DNA of 64,000 nucleotides from Kribbella capetownensis (GTDB lineage Bacteria; Actinomycetota; Actinomycetes; Propionibacteriales; Kribbellaceae): assembly GCF_004331485.1 (NCBI RefSeq), contig NZ_SJKD01000001.1, forward strand, positions 930,001 to 994,000, in the 5' to 3' direction. This document shows, piece by piece, positions 1-7,538 of the stretch (positions within the stretch are counted from its first letter, which is position 1; the number at the start of each line of letters is the position of its first letter). Both the position numbers and the translations under genes were made by a program. Below the pieces are notes generated by a model, which was not told the DNA's origin, did not search any database, and saw only the letters and a program-made list of their open reading frames with translations.

Positions 1-126
1 GAGCACGCCCCCGACGCCCTCGGCGTCCTGGACCACGTGATGGCCCCGATGTACATCCGCGTCCTGTTCGGCCTAGGCCCACTCACCCCCGACTACGTCA
101 ACAGCCTCGTCGACCGACTGCTATGA
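1..126 (+). CDS. TetR-family regulator, C-terminal fragment
   Basis: Reading frame 1 is open from the first base to TGA at 124-126 and gives 41 residues. The end has the form of the C-terminal ligand-binding helices of TetR regulators, where a segment like MYIRVLFGLGPLTPDYVN is followed by a short helix ending the protein. The DNA-binding half lies outside the window, so ligand and target cannot be inferred. The family call rests on this tail alone. Confidence 0.55.
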   Translation, partial: EHAPDALGVLDHVMAPMYIRVLFGLGPLTPDYVNSLVDRLL

Positions 127-397
127 CCCCAGCCTCATCCGCCCACGACCTGCGGGACAGCGGGACATCGCCTACCAGGTGCGATGTCCGGAAACAAAGG
201 GTCACCAGGCGACGAAGAGTTTCCGGAAAGCCGTCCAGATCGTTCACCACAGCTGGCGACCCACGCGGTCCAACAGCTGTTCGAGGGTCCACAGGGGCCG
301 CGACACCGCGCTGTACTCGGGGCGGCGGTAGCCGCAAAGGCTTGGGTGGGTGGGAGCGTCTGCGAGCACGTGACGGCAGGAGCGCGCGTGGGGGCGG

Positions 398-985
398 TTA
401 CAGCTTGCGCAACAGGTGGAGGGCTTCTATGGCGTGGGTTACCAGTTCTTTGTCGGTTGACTGGCGGTCGTTTTCCGGGAGGCCGGACCATTCGATGGCG
501 AGGTCTTCGGTGTACGCGAGCCACGCGTGCACTTGCATGTACTCGCCCGACGCCGGTGACTCAGCGACCTCGGGGAGGCCGAGGTACGTCAGGACGCGCT
601 TGGTGAGGCCGGCGCGGGTTTCGTCGTACACCTTGACTGCGTAGTCGTCGCCGCCGGCGGCGCCTCGGACGAAGGAGATGTACGCCGTGCGCCGTCGGGT
701 GATGAACGCGACGAACTGGATCAGCATCTCGTGCAGTTGCTCGTCGGGCGGAAGAGAGTCGTCCGGCTTGGTGACGCGCAGGAGACGACGGCCGGCAGCG
801 GAGATGACGGCGACGTAGTAGTCGCGCTTGCTCGGGAAGTAGTGGAACAGCAGGCTGCGGGAGATTCCGGCCTGCCCGGCGATAGCGTCGATCGACAGCT
901 CGTGGATCGGCTGCGTGCGCAGCATCATCAGCCCGATCCGGACCAGTTGCTTCTTGCGGTCCTCCGCTGACAGTCGGTGATCCAT
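398..985 (-). CDS. TetR/AcrR-family transcriptional repressor
   Basis: 195 residues, a normal TetR length. A helix-turn-helix occupies about residues 31-60 (SIDAIAGQAGISRSLLFHYF followed by PSKRDYY), and the rest is a helical ligand-binding domain. I chose the ATG at 985 rather than one four codons upstream because the family usually begins close to the first helix; this is not certain. It is divergent from the acyl-CoA dehydrogenase operon, with 57 bases between the starts and a near-palindrome in the gap. The likely role is to control that operon in response to an acyl-CoA or related lipid. The regulation is inferred from position; the family call is firm. Confidence 0.88.
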   Translation of the reverse strand: MDHRLSAEDRKKQLVRIGLMMLRTQPIHELSIDAIAGQAGISRSLLFHYFPSKRDYYVAVISAAGRRLLRVTKPDDSLPPDEQLHEMLIQFVAFITRRRTAYISFVRGAAGGDDYAVKVYDETRAGLTKRVLTYLGLPEVAESPASGEYMQVHAWLAYTEDLAIEWSGLPENDRQSTDKELVTHAIEALHLLRKL

Positions 986-989
986 GCTA

Positions 990-1019
990 TTGAGCATTGC
1001 TTAGGGGCTGAGCTACGGT
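990..1019 (+). promoter_or_regulatory. Candidate promoter and TetR operator of the acyl-CoA dehydrogenase operon
   Basis: A -35-like TTGAGC (990-995) and a -10-like TACGGT (1014-1019) are 18 bases apart, upstream of the ribosome binding site GAAGGAG at 1031-1037. An imperfect palindrome, TGAGCATTGCTTA (991-1003), overlaps the -35 element and also lies just upstream of the divergent TetR start. A repressor bound there could block both directions. This is a sequence reading only. Confidence 0.4.
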
Positions 1020-1042
1020 CAAGGCAACCCGAAGGAGTCTTG

Positions 1043-2278
1043 ATGGGATTCGAACCTTCCGCCCGGGCGCGTGAGCTGATCGGCCGGGTAGCGGAGTTCA
1101 TCCGGACTGAGATCGAGCCGGTCGAGGCGGAGTTGCAGGCCGCGACCCGGGCGGCCGCCGATCCGTGGCAGCCACAGCCTGTGTTCGCGGAGTTGCAGGC
1201 GAAAGCCCGCAAACAGGGACTCTGGAATCTGTTCCTCCCGCCGGCCGAGCCCGGCAACGAGCAGTACGGCGAAGGCCTGCCGAATCTCGACTACGCCCCG
1301 ATCGCCGAGCTCACCGGCAGGTCGTTCCTGGCGCCGTACGTCTTCAACTGCAACGCGCCCGACACCGGCAACATGGAAGTGCTGCTGCGGTACGGCGACG
1401 CCGAGCAGAAGAAGCAGTGGTTGGAGCCACTGCTCGACGGCGCGATCCGGTCCGCGTTCTGTATGACCGAGCCGGACGTCGCGTCGGCGGACGCCACCAA
1501 CATGGCAGCGACAGCGGTCATCGAGGGCGACGAGGTCGTCATCAACGGCCGCAAGTGGTGGAGCACCGGAGTCGGTCACCCGGACTGCCAGCTCCTGATC
1601 TTCATGGGCCTCACCGATCCCGACGCCCCTCGGTACGCGCGGCACACGATGGTGCTCGTCCCCCGGGACACCCCCGGTGTGAAGGTCGAGCGCCTGCTCC
1701 CGACGATGCACCGGTACGACGAACCGCACGGCCACGGCGAGGTGTCGTTCACCGACGTTCGCGTGCCGGCGTCGAACATCCTGGTCGGGCCGGGACGTGC
1801 GTTCGAGATCGCGCAAGGACGGCTCGGGCCGGGCCGCGTCCACCACTGCATGCGGCTGATCGGCCTGGCGGAGAAGGCGCTCGAGCTCGCGTTGGAGCGC
1901 GGCACCACCCGGACCGCGTTCGGTAAGCCGATCGTCAACCTGGGCGGCAACCGGGAGCGGATCGCCGACGCGCGGATCGCGATCAACCAGGCCCGGTTGC
2001 TCGTGCTGCAGACGGCGTACCTGCTGGACACCGAAGGGCTGGCGGGTGCGTTGAGCGAGGTGAGCCAGATCAAGGTCGCGGTGCCGCGGATGGCGCAGGA
2101 CGTGATCGACATGGCGATCCAGTTGCACGGTGGTGGTGGGCTGTCGGACGACTTCCCGCTCGCGGCGGCTTGGACGAGTGCGCGGGCGCTGCGGCTGGCG
2201 GATGGGCCCGACGAGGTGCACCGTGGAGTCATCGCCAGGCTCGAACTGGCGTCGTACCTGCCCCGGGAGGTCAAGTGA
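1043..2278 (+). CDS. Acyl-CoA dehydrogenase, ACAD10/11-like
   Basis: 411 residues, FAD-dependent acyl-CoA dehydrogenase family, which introduces a double bond alpha,beta to the CoA thioester. Visible motifs are the substrate/flavin segment FCMTEPDVASAD near residue 145, the C-terminal flavin-binding QLHGGGGLSDDFPL, and ADGPDEVHRGVIARLE. In classical enzymes the catalytic base is the Glu of a YEGT motif; here the matching position reads ADGP, with Asp, as I recall for the ACAD10/11 branch. The ATG at 1043 follows a good GAAGGAG site. It is the first gene of a run of six, and its stop overlaps the next start by four bases. Confidence 0.9.
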   Translation: MGFEPSARARELIGRVAEFIRTEIEPVEAELQAATRAAADPWQPQPVFAELQAKARKQGLWNLFLPPAEPGNEQYGEGLPNLDYAPIAELTGRSFLAPYVFNCNAPDTGNMEVLLRYGDAEQKKQWLEPLLDGAIRSAFCMTEPDVASADATNMAATAVIEGDEVVINGRKWWSTGVGHPDCQLLIFMGLTDPDAPRYARHTMVLVPRDTPGVKVERLLPTMHRYDEPHGHGEVSFTDVRVPASNILVGPGRAFEIAQGRLGPGRVHHCMRLIGLAEKALELALERGTTRTAFGKPIVNLGGNRERIADARIAINQARLLVLQTAYLLDTEGLAGALSEVSQIKVAVPRMAQDVIDMAIQLHGGGGLSDDFPLAAAWTSARALRLADGPDEVHRGVIARLELASYLPREVK

Positions 2279-3063
2279 GCCGCGTCCTCGTCACCGGCGG
2301 CGCCAGCGGGCTCGGTGCCGCGCTGGTCGCCCGGTTCGTTGCCGAAGGCCACCAAGTGCTCAGCACGGATGTCGCCGACGACGGTCCGGACGGCGGAGCG
2401 AAGTACCGCAGACTGAACGTCCGTAGCGCCGAGGACTGGGCCGCGGCGGTCGAGTGGTGCGAGCAGAACTGGGGCGGCCTCGACATCCTGGTGAACAACG
2501 CCGGCATCGCCACCGGCGGCCGGATCGACGTCGAGACTCTCGACGAGTGGGACCGCGTCGTCGACATCAATCTGATGGGTGTCGTCCGCGGCTGCCGTGC
2601 GTTCACACCCGTCTTCAAGCGCCAGCGCTCGGGCCACATCGTGAACACCGCGTCCGCGGCCGGCCTGGTCCACCCGCCGATGATGAGCTCGTACAACACG
2701 GTCAAGGCCGGTGTCGTCGCGCTCTCGGAGACCCTGTCGCACGAGCTGCATCCGTACGGCGTGAACGTCTCGGTCGTCTGCCCGTCGTTCTTCCGGACGA
2801 ACCTCGGCGACTCGATCCAGGGCGAGGACACCGCGATGGGCGCGACCGCGCGGCAGCTGATCGAGAAGTCGCCGCGGACGGCCGACGACATCGCGGCCGG
2901 GGTGATCACCGGGATCAAGAAGAAGCAGTTCCTGATCATCCCGGACCGGCCGGCGCTGATGGCCTGGCGGACCAAGCGGTTCGCCCGGCCGCTGTACGAC
3001 CGGCAGATGCGCAAGATCGCCGCCCGGGCCCGCGAGCGCGCCGAGGCCGCCGCCCGTGGGTGA
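2275..3063 (+). CDS. SDR-family NAD(P)-dependent oxidoreductase
   Basis: 262 residues from the GTG that overlaps the preceding stop (GTGA) and follows CCGGGAGG. It is a classical short-chain dehydrogenase: TGGASGLG nucleotide-binding loop near the N-terminus, NNAG, a catalytic Ser in NTASAAG, and YNTVK as the Tyr-x-x-x-Lys pair. The C-terminus is long and rich in Arg and Ala. Within this operon it probably oxidises a hydroxyl group made or exposed during lipid degradation. The substrate cannot be told from the sequence. Its end overlaps the kinase-like gene by eight bases, which suggests coupled translation. Confidence 0.88.
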   Translation: MSRVLVTGGASGLGAALVARFVAEGHQVLSTDVADDGPDGGAKYRRLNVRSAEDWAAAVEWCEQNWGGLDILVNNAGIATGGRIDVETLDEWDRVVDINLMGVVRGCRAFTPVFKRQRSGHIVNTASAAGLVHPPMMSSYNTVKAGVVALSETLSHELHPYGVNVSVVCPSFFRTNLGDSIQGEDTAMGATARQLIEKSPRTADDIAAGVITGIKKKQFLIIPDRPALMAWRTKRFARPLYDRQMRKIAARARERAEAAARG

Positions 3064-4105
3064 TGGCGCGCGGGCGGTCCGCGAGGAGGACTCCTTCGAC
3101 GTGCCGGCGGTGGACCGCTGGCTCCGGCAGCAGACCGAGTTGCCGGCCGGGTTGCCGGAGGTCAAGCAGTTCTCCGGCGGTGCGTCCAACCTGACCTATT
3201 TACTGCGCTACGACGGCCACGACCTGATCCTGCGCCGCCCGCCGGCCGGGACCAAGGCGAAGGGCGCGCACGACATGGGCCGCGAGTACCGGATCCAGGC
3301 CGGCCTCAAACCGGTCTTCCCGTACGTTCCGACCATGGTTGCCCACTGCAACGACGACGCGGTGATCGGCTCCGAGTTCTACGTGATGGAGCGGATCGAA
3401 GGCACCATCCCGCGGACGTCGGCGCTCGGCGTGGATCTGACCGCCGACCAGACCCGGCAGCTCGGCTACACACTGATCGACACCCTGGTGGAGCTGCACG
3501 CCGTCGATGCCGACGCCGCCGGTCTGACCGACCTCGGTCGCGGCCAGGGGTACGTCGAACGCCAGGTCAAGGGCTGGTCGGATCGGTACCGCAAGGCCAA
3601 GACCTGGAACGTGCCGAGCTACGAGCGCGTGATGGCCTGGCTGGCCGAGAACCAACCGGCCGACGTCCGTACGTGCGTCATCCACAACGACTTCCGCCTC
3701 GACAACGTGGTGCTCGCCCCGGACGACCCACTCCGGGTGGTCGGCGTCCTCGACTGGGAGCTGGCGACCCTCGGCGACCCGCTGATGGATCTCGGCGGCG
3801 CGATGGCGTACTGGGTCCAGGCCGACGACGACTGGGCGTTCCGCCGGTTCCGCCTGCAGCCGTCCGACGTACCCGGCATGCTGACGCGGGACGAGATCGT
3901 CGCGTACTACGCCGAGCGGTCCGGACTGAAACCGGAGAACTGGGCGTTCTACGAGGTGTTCGGGCTGTTCCGGCTGGCCGTGATCGCGCAGCAGATCTAC
4001 TACCGCTACCACCACAAGCAGACCCACAACCCACGGTTCAAGACCATGTGGAGGCCGGTCAACCTGCTCGAGTGGCGCTGCCGCCGGATCATGCGGCGGG
4101 CCTGA
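3056..4105 (+). CDS. Aminoglycoside phosphotransferase-like kinase (ACAD10/11 kinase-domain type)
   Basis: 349 residues starting at a GTG inside the end of the SDR gene. It has the APH/choline-kinase fold signatures: GGASNLTY in the N-lobe, the Brenner-type catalytic loop HNDFRLDN near residue 209, and the metal-binding LDWELATLGDP near 232. Proteins of this subgroup are commonly annotated as phosphotransferases but usually sit beside acyl-CoA dehydrogenases, not resistance genes. In animals the same kinase domain is fused to the dehydrogenase in ACAD10/11 and acts on hydroxy-acyl-CoA. A lipid-kinase role here is inferred from context; drug resistance is unlikely. Confidence 0.85.
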   Translation: MGDGARAVREEDSFDVPAVDRWLRQQTELPAGLPEVKQFSGGASNLTYLLRYDGHDLILRRPPAGTKAKGAHDMGREYRIQAGLKPVFPYVPTMVAHCNDDAVIGSEFYVMERIEGTIPRTSALGVDLTADQTRQLGYTLIDTLVELHAVDADAAGLTDLGRGQGYVERQVKGWSDRYRKAKTWNVPSYERVMAWLAENQPADVRTCVIHNDFRLDNVVLAPDDPLRVVGVLDWELATLGDPLMDLGGAMAYWVQADDDWAFRRFRLQPSDVPGMLTRDEIVAYYAERSGLKPENWAFYEVFGLFRLAVIAQQIYYRYHHKQTHNPRFKTMWRPVNLLEWRCRRIMRRA

Positions 4106-4773
4106 TGGCCGTCATCTATCTCGTCCGGCACGCACAGGCGTCCTTCCGCCGGTCAGACTACGACCACCTCTCGCCGCAGGGTGAGGAACAGGCGACCGTG
4201 CTCGGCAAGGCTCTGCTCGCCCGCGGGGTGACCGCTGATCTCGTGCTGCGTGGTTCGATGCGGCGGCACGCCCAGACCGCGGCACTCGCGCTCGCCGAAG
4301 TGACCGCGGAAGAGGACAAGGGCTTCGACGAGTTCGATCACACCGAGCTGATCGTGGCGCACAAGCCCGCTTACAAGCAGCGTGCGGTGATGCTGGCCGA
4401 CCTCGCCCGGACCGGCCACCCGGAGCGTGCCTTCCAGCAGATGTTCACCGCCGCCACCCAGCGCTGGGTCGAGGGTGGTGACGGCTACACCGAGACGTTC
4501 CGCGCCTTCTGCGACCGGTCCGAAGCCGCAGTACGTCGTACTGCCGAGCGACTGGGCAAGGGCGAGACCGCTGTGGTCTTCACGTCGGGCGGTCCGATCG
4601 CGGCGGTGGTGAGCCGGCTGCTGTCTGGTGGCGACGAGCTGTGGTCGCGGCTCAACCCGGTCACGATCAACACCGCGATCACCAAGGTCGTGTCAGGCCG
4701 GAGCGGGCTGACTGTGGTGAGCTACAACGAGCACGGGCATCTCGACGGCAGCGAGTTGCTCTCCTACAGATAA
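4105..4773 (+). CDS. Histidine phosphatase-family protein (PGAM-like)
   Basis: 222 residues. Its ATG shares one base with the preceding stop. The N-terminal YLVRHAQAS carries the RH pair whose His is phosphorylated in this superfamily. The second catalytic His, normally in a SHGG motif, is Ser here: the matching segment reads FTSGGPIAAV. It could still be a phosphatase with altered chemistry, or a non-catalytic relative. Its place next to a kinase-like gene suggests phosphate handling in the same pathway. Eight bases separate it from the next gene. Confidence 0.82.
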   Translation: MAVIYLVRHAQASFRRSDYDHLSPQGEEQATVLGKALLARGVTADLVLRGSMRRHAQTAALALAEVTAEEDKGFDEFDHTELIVAHKPAYKQRAVMLADLARTGHPERAFQQMFTAATQRWVEGGDGYTETFRAFCDRSEAAVRRTAERLGKGETAVVFTSGGPIAAVVSRLLSGGDELWSRLNPVTINTAITKVVSGRSGLTVVSYNEHGHLDGSELLSYR

Positions 4774-4781
4774 GGCTCCCA

Positions 4782-5528
4782 ATGAGACGGAACATCTTGA
4801 TCACCGGCGCCAGCGCCGGACTGGGGGAGGAGATGGCCCGGCAGTTCGCTGCCAAGGGCCGCAACCTGGCGCTCACCGCGCGCCGCGAGGACCGGCTGGA
4901 GGCACTCCGGGCCGAGCTGACCGAGCGGTATCCCGGGCTGACAGTGGTGATCCACAAGCTCGACGTCACCGATCACGAGCACGTCTTCGAGGTGTTCCGC
5001 AAGGCCGATGCCGAGCTGGGCCAGCTCGATCGGGTCATCGTGAACGCCGGCCTCGGGAAGGGTGCGCCGCTCGGCACCGGGCGGTTCGACGCGAACCTGC
5101 AGACCGCGGAGACCAACTTCGTCGGCGCACTCGCCCAGGCCGAGGCGGCGATGGAGCTGTTCCGGGCGCGGAACGCCGGGCACCTCGTGTTCATCTCGTC
5201 CGTCTCGGCGGTCCGCGGGTTGCCGAAGACGGTGACGACGTACGCCGCGACCAAGGCCGGGGTGGCCGCACTGGCCGAAGGGCTCCGGCTGGAGCTGCTC
5301 CGCAAGCCGATCAAGGTCAGCACGATCTTCCCCGGGTACATCCGGTCGGAGATGAACGAGCATGTCGCGAACACCCCGCTGATCGTCGACACTGTTCCCG
5401 GCGTACGAGCGATTGTCGCCGCGATCGAGGCCGAGAAGGCGACGGCGTACGTGCCACCGTGGCCGTGGAGCCCACTCGCCCGGGTGATGCGGTACGCACC
5501 ACTGCCGTTGCTGAAGAGGATGATCTAA
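4782..5528 (+). CDS. SDR-family oxidoreductase
   Basis: 248 residues. Visible SDR signs are TGASAGLGEE at the nucleotide site, NAGLGKG, a catalytic Ser in FISSVSAVRG, and YAATKAG. The C-terminal part (PPWPWSPLARVMRY) is like that of SDRs acting on lipids and may lie at a membrane. It is the fifth gene of the operon that begins with the acyl-CoA dehydrogenase; only three bases separate its stop from the next start. The exact substrate is unknown. Confidence 0.87.
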   Translation: MRRNILITGASAGLGEEMARQFAAKGRNLALTARREDRLEALRAELTERYPGLTVVIHKLDVTDHEHVFEVFRKADAELGQLDRVIVNAGLGKGAPLGTGRFDANLQTAETNFVGALAQAEAAMELFRARNAGHLVFISSVSAVRGLPKTVTTYAATKAGVAALAEGLRLELLRKPIKVSTIFPGYIRSEMNEHVANTPLIVDTVPGVRAIVAAIEAEKATAYVPPWPWSPLARVMRYAPLPLLKRMI

Positions 5529-5531
5529 CCC

Positions 5532-6488
5532 ATGCGTTGGGGTCTGACTGTTCCGTTGACCGGGGTGCCGCTGCGCGATCACCGGCCGCTGGTCGCTGAG
5601 CTGGCGTCGCTGGGTTACACCGATCTGTGGTCGGCCGAGGTGGCCGGGGCGGACGCGTTCACGCCGCTGGTGCTGGCGTCCGAGTGGGACGACCAGTTGC
5701 GGCTGGGGACTGCCGTCGTACCTGTGCACACGCGGGGGCCGGCCGCGTTGGCGATGAGTGCGGCCGCGTTGGCGGAGTTGGCGCCGGGGCGGTTCGTGCT
5801 CGGGATCGGGGCGTCGTCGGAGACCATCGTGACCGGGTGGAACGGAATCGCGTACGACCCACCGCTGGCCCGGACCCGCGACGTACTGCGGTTCCTGCGG
5901 CAGGCGTTCGCCGGGGAGCGGGTGGACGGGGAGTTCGACAGCTTCACCATCCAGCGGTTCCGGCTGGAGAAAGCGCCGGACGTGCCGCCGGCGATCATGC
6001 TCGCGGCGCTGCGGCCGCAGATGCTGAAGCTGGCCGCGCGGGAGGCGGACGGTGCGATCACCAACTGGCTGTCGGCCGACGACGTACGCCAGGTGCGGGC
6101 CGAGCTCGGGCCGGACAAGGAGCTGGCCGCGCGGATCTTCGTCTGCGTCACCGACGACGCGGAGATGGCGCGCAACATCGGCCGCTTCCTGATCGCGACC
6201 TACCTGACCGTGCCCGGGTACGCCGCCTTCCACGACTGGCTCGGCCGGGGCGCTGCGATGAAGGAGATGCGCGAGGCCTGGGCTGCGGGCGACCGCAACG
6301 CCGCGATGGCCGCCGTACCGGTCGAGGTCCTGGACGACCTGATCGTCCACGGCACCCCGGACGAGTGCCGCGACCACATCGGCCGGTACGTCGCCAACGG
6401 CTTGGACACCCCGATCATCGCCACCTTGCCGACAGGCACTGACCTACTCGAGACCGCCCGCGCCCTCGCACCGCTCAGTCTGGGCTGA
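5532..6488 (+). CDS. LLM-class (F420- or flavin-dependent) oxidoreductase
   Basis: 318 residues with the bacterial luciferase-like TIM-barrel pattern. It starts MRWGLTVPLTG, has LGTAVVPVHTRGP, GRFVLGIGASSETIV and ARTRDVLRFLRQAF in the usual order, and a C-terminal GTPDECRDHI segment typical of the F420-dependent branch common in actinobacteria. It is the last gene of the operon and overlaps the tail of the convergent broken gene by about 14 bases. It may be a housekeeping passenger; its part in the lipid pathway is not evident. Confidence 0.87.
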   Translation: MRWGLTVPLTGVPLRDHRPLVAELASLGYTDLWSAEVAGADAFTPLVLASEWDDQLRLGTAVVPVHTRGPAALAMSAAALAELAPGRFVLGIGASSETIVTGWNGIAYDPPLARTRDVLRFLRQAFAGERVDGEFDSFTIQRFRLEKAPDVPPAIMLAALRPQMLKLAAREADGAITNWLSADDVRQVRAELGPDKELAARIFVCVTDDAEMARNIGRFLIATYLTVPGYAAFHDWLGRGAAMKEMREAWAAGDRNAAMAAVPVEVLDDLIVHGTPDECRDHIGRYVANGLDTPIIATLPTGTDLLETARALAPLSLG

Positions 6489-7082
6489 CCGAGAAGGCAC
6501 GGACGCACAGCGGCTCGGGCTGAGTTGCTGGATCACGACGGCACCCGGCACCTTCGCGCCCTTGGTGTAGCCCGACACCTGGACGACGAAGGTGACCTGC
6601 GCACCGATCGGCGTCGTCGCGGTGGTCAGCCTGGTCGGTGGGTACAGGTACTGCCGCATCAGGAAGGGGATCACCTGCTTGGCACTCCGACAGGCCAACG
6701 CGGTCGCGGCGGTCGGATTGTTGGCGTTGAGCTGAGCAACGAAGGACCGGGCCAGGTCGCCCACGGATGCTTACGGCTCCGGTGATCTGGCGGGCTTCTC
6801 GGTGGCCGACGGACCAGTCGTCGGCCTGGGGATGGGCACCTGGACCGTCCTGGTCGGGAGCTTCGGTGACAGGTCTTGCGTCTTGACCACCACCGAGGTG
6901 ACCTTGGTGGGCGCCGAAGTGGGCGTATGGCGGCCGGAGATCAGCCTGGCGACGAGTACGCCGCCCGTGATCAGGGCCCCGACCAGGAGTGCCACGAGCA
7001 GGGTGATGATCAGACCGGCTCGGTTCTTGCGAGGTGGTTGTCCGTAGTTGGGCGCGGCCGGTCCGCCCGGTGGGTAGCTCAC
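6475..7082 (-). pseudogene. Broken membrane-anchored protein (in-frame stop plus frameshift)
   Basis: The first part (GTG at 7082 to TAA at 6771-6773) gives a Pro/Gly-rich start, one transmembrane helix (about residues 22-46) and a Pro/Thr linker. The same frame resumes after the TAA with VGDLARSFVAQLNANNPTAA, a globular domain with a Cys and hydrophobic strands that fits the extracellular half of such proteins. Near 6510 the frame drifts into Ser/Arg-rich sequence, while the adjacent frame reads EPLCVRAFSVSPD then TGA at 6475-6477, a natural end. One missing C in a CCC run would explain this. Two lesions suggest a decayed gene or two sequencing errors. Intact relatives are assumed, not checked. 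Confidence 0.6.
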
Positions 7083-7107
7083 CCTGCTCAGTTTCGCAGG
7101 CGCGAGG

Positions 7108-7530
7108 TCAGCTGAGGCGGTGGTCGGCGAGCCAGGTGGTGGCGCGGCGGTTGGAGGCCTGGGCGAGCCAGGCGTCCTGGATGATCTCGGTCAGTTCCTG
7201 CTTGGTGAGCTCGCCGATCCGGCTCGCGCGGACGAGGACCGACGGGTGGCCGTCGAAGTGTGGGGTGGTGAAGAACGGGTTCGACTCATCCGACACCAGG
7301 GCGAGCTTGTCGTCCTGCGACTCCACCCAGAACACGATCACGTCGTCGTACCGCTCGCCGGTGTCCGGGTCGAACGCGTCCGGCCGCGCGGTCCGGAAGA
7401 ATACGAACGACTTCCCGCCGACCTGGTACACCGGCCGTTCGCTGTCGGTGTCCTTCTTCCAGACGGTGACATGCGGCATTCCCAGCGCCACCTCGTGCAC
7501 ATCCGCCACTCGCGCTTTCCGCCCGGCCAC
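7108..7530 (-). CDS. MmcQ/YjbR-family protein
   Basis: 140 residues from a GTG at 7530. The arrangement (VADVHEVALGMPHVT, then GGKSFVFFRTAR, then FFTTPHFDGHPSVLVR and a C-terminal helix DAWLAQAS) is that of the MmcQ/YjbR family, whose members have a CyaY-like fold and are often called DNA-binding, though the function is poorly known. It lies just downstream of the histidine kinase gene on the same strand with an eight-base gap, so it may be cotranscribed. No obvious ribosome binding site is seen. Confidence 0.82.
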   Translation of the reverse strand: MAGRKARVADVHEVALGMPHVTVWKKDTDSERPVYQVGGKSFVFFRTARPDAFDPDTGERYDDVIVFWVESQDDKLALVSDESNPFFTTPHFDGHPSVLVRASRIGELTKQELTEIIQDAWLAQASNRRATTWLADHRLS

Positions 7531-7538
7531 ACGCCGAG

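Noticed and set aside
127..397. Overlapping small frames in the gap before the TetR gene
   Set aside because: Three frames are open on both strands but none has a ribosome site, domain or plausible composition. The gap appears non-coding.
3056..4105. Aminoglycoside resistance gene
   Set aside because: The fold is APH-like, but the operon with an acyl-CoA dehydrogenase points to the ACAD10/11-type kinase, not resistance.
4764..6377. Minus-strand open frame of 537 codons
   Set aside because: It lies opposite the SDR and LLM genes, is His/Arg/Gln-rich without any motif, and those genes are clear.
6444..6764. Separate small gene starting at GTG 6764
   Set aside because: It is in the same frame as the upstream membrane-anchor ORF, two codons after its stop, and would lack an export signal. 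A broken single gene explains it better.
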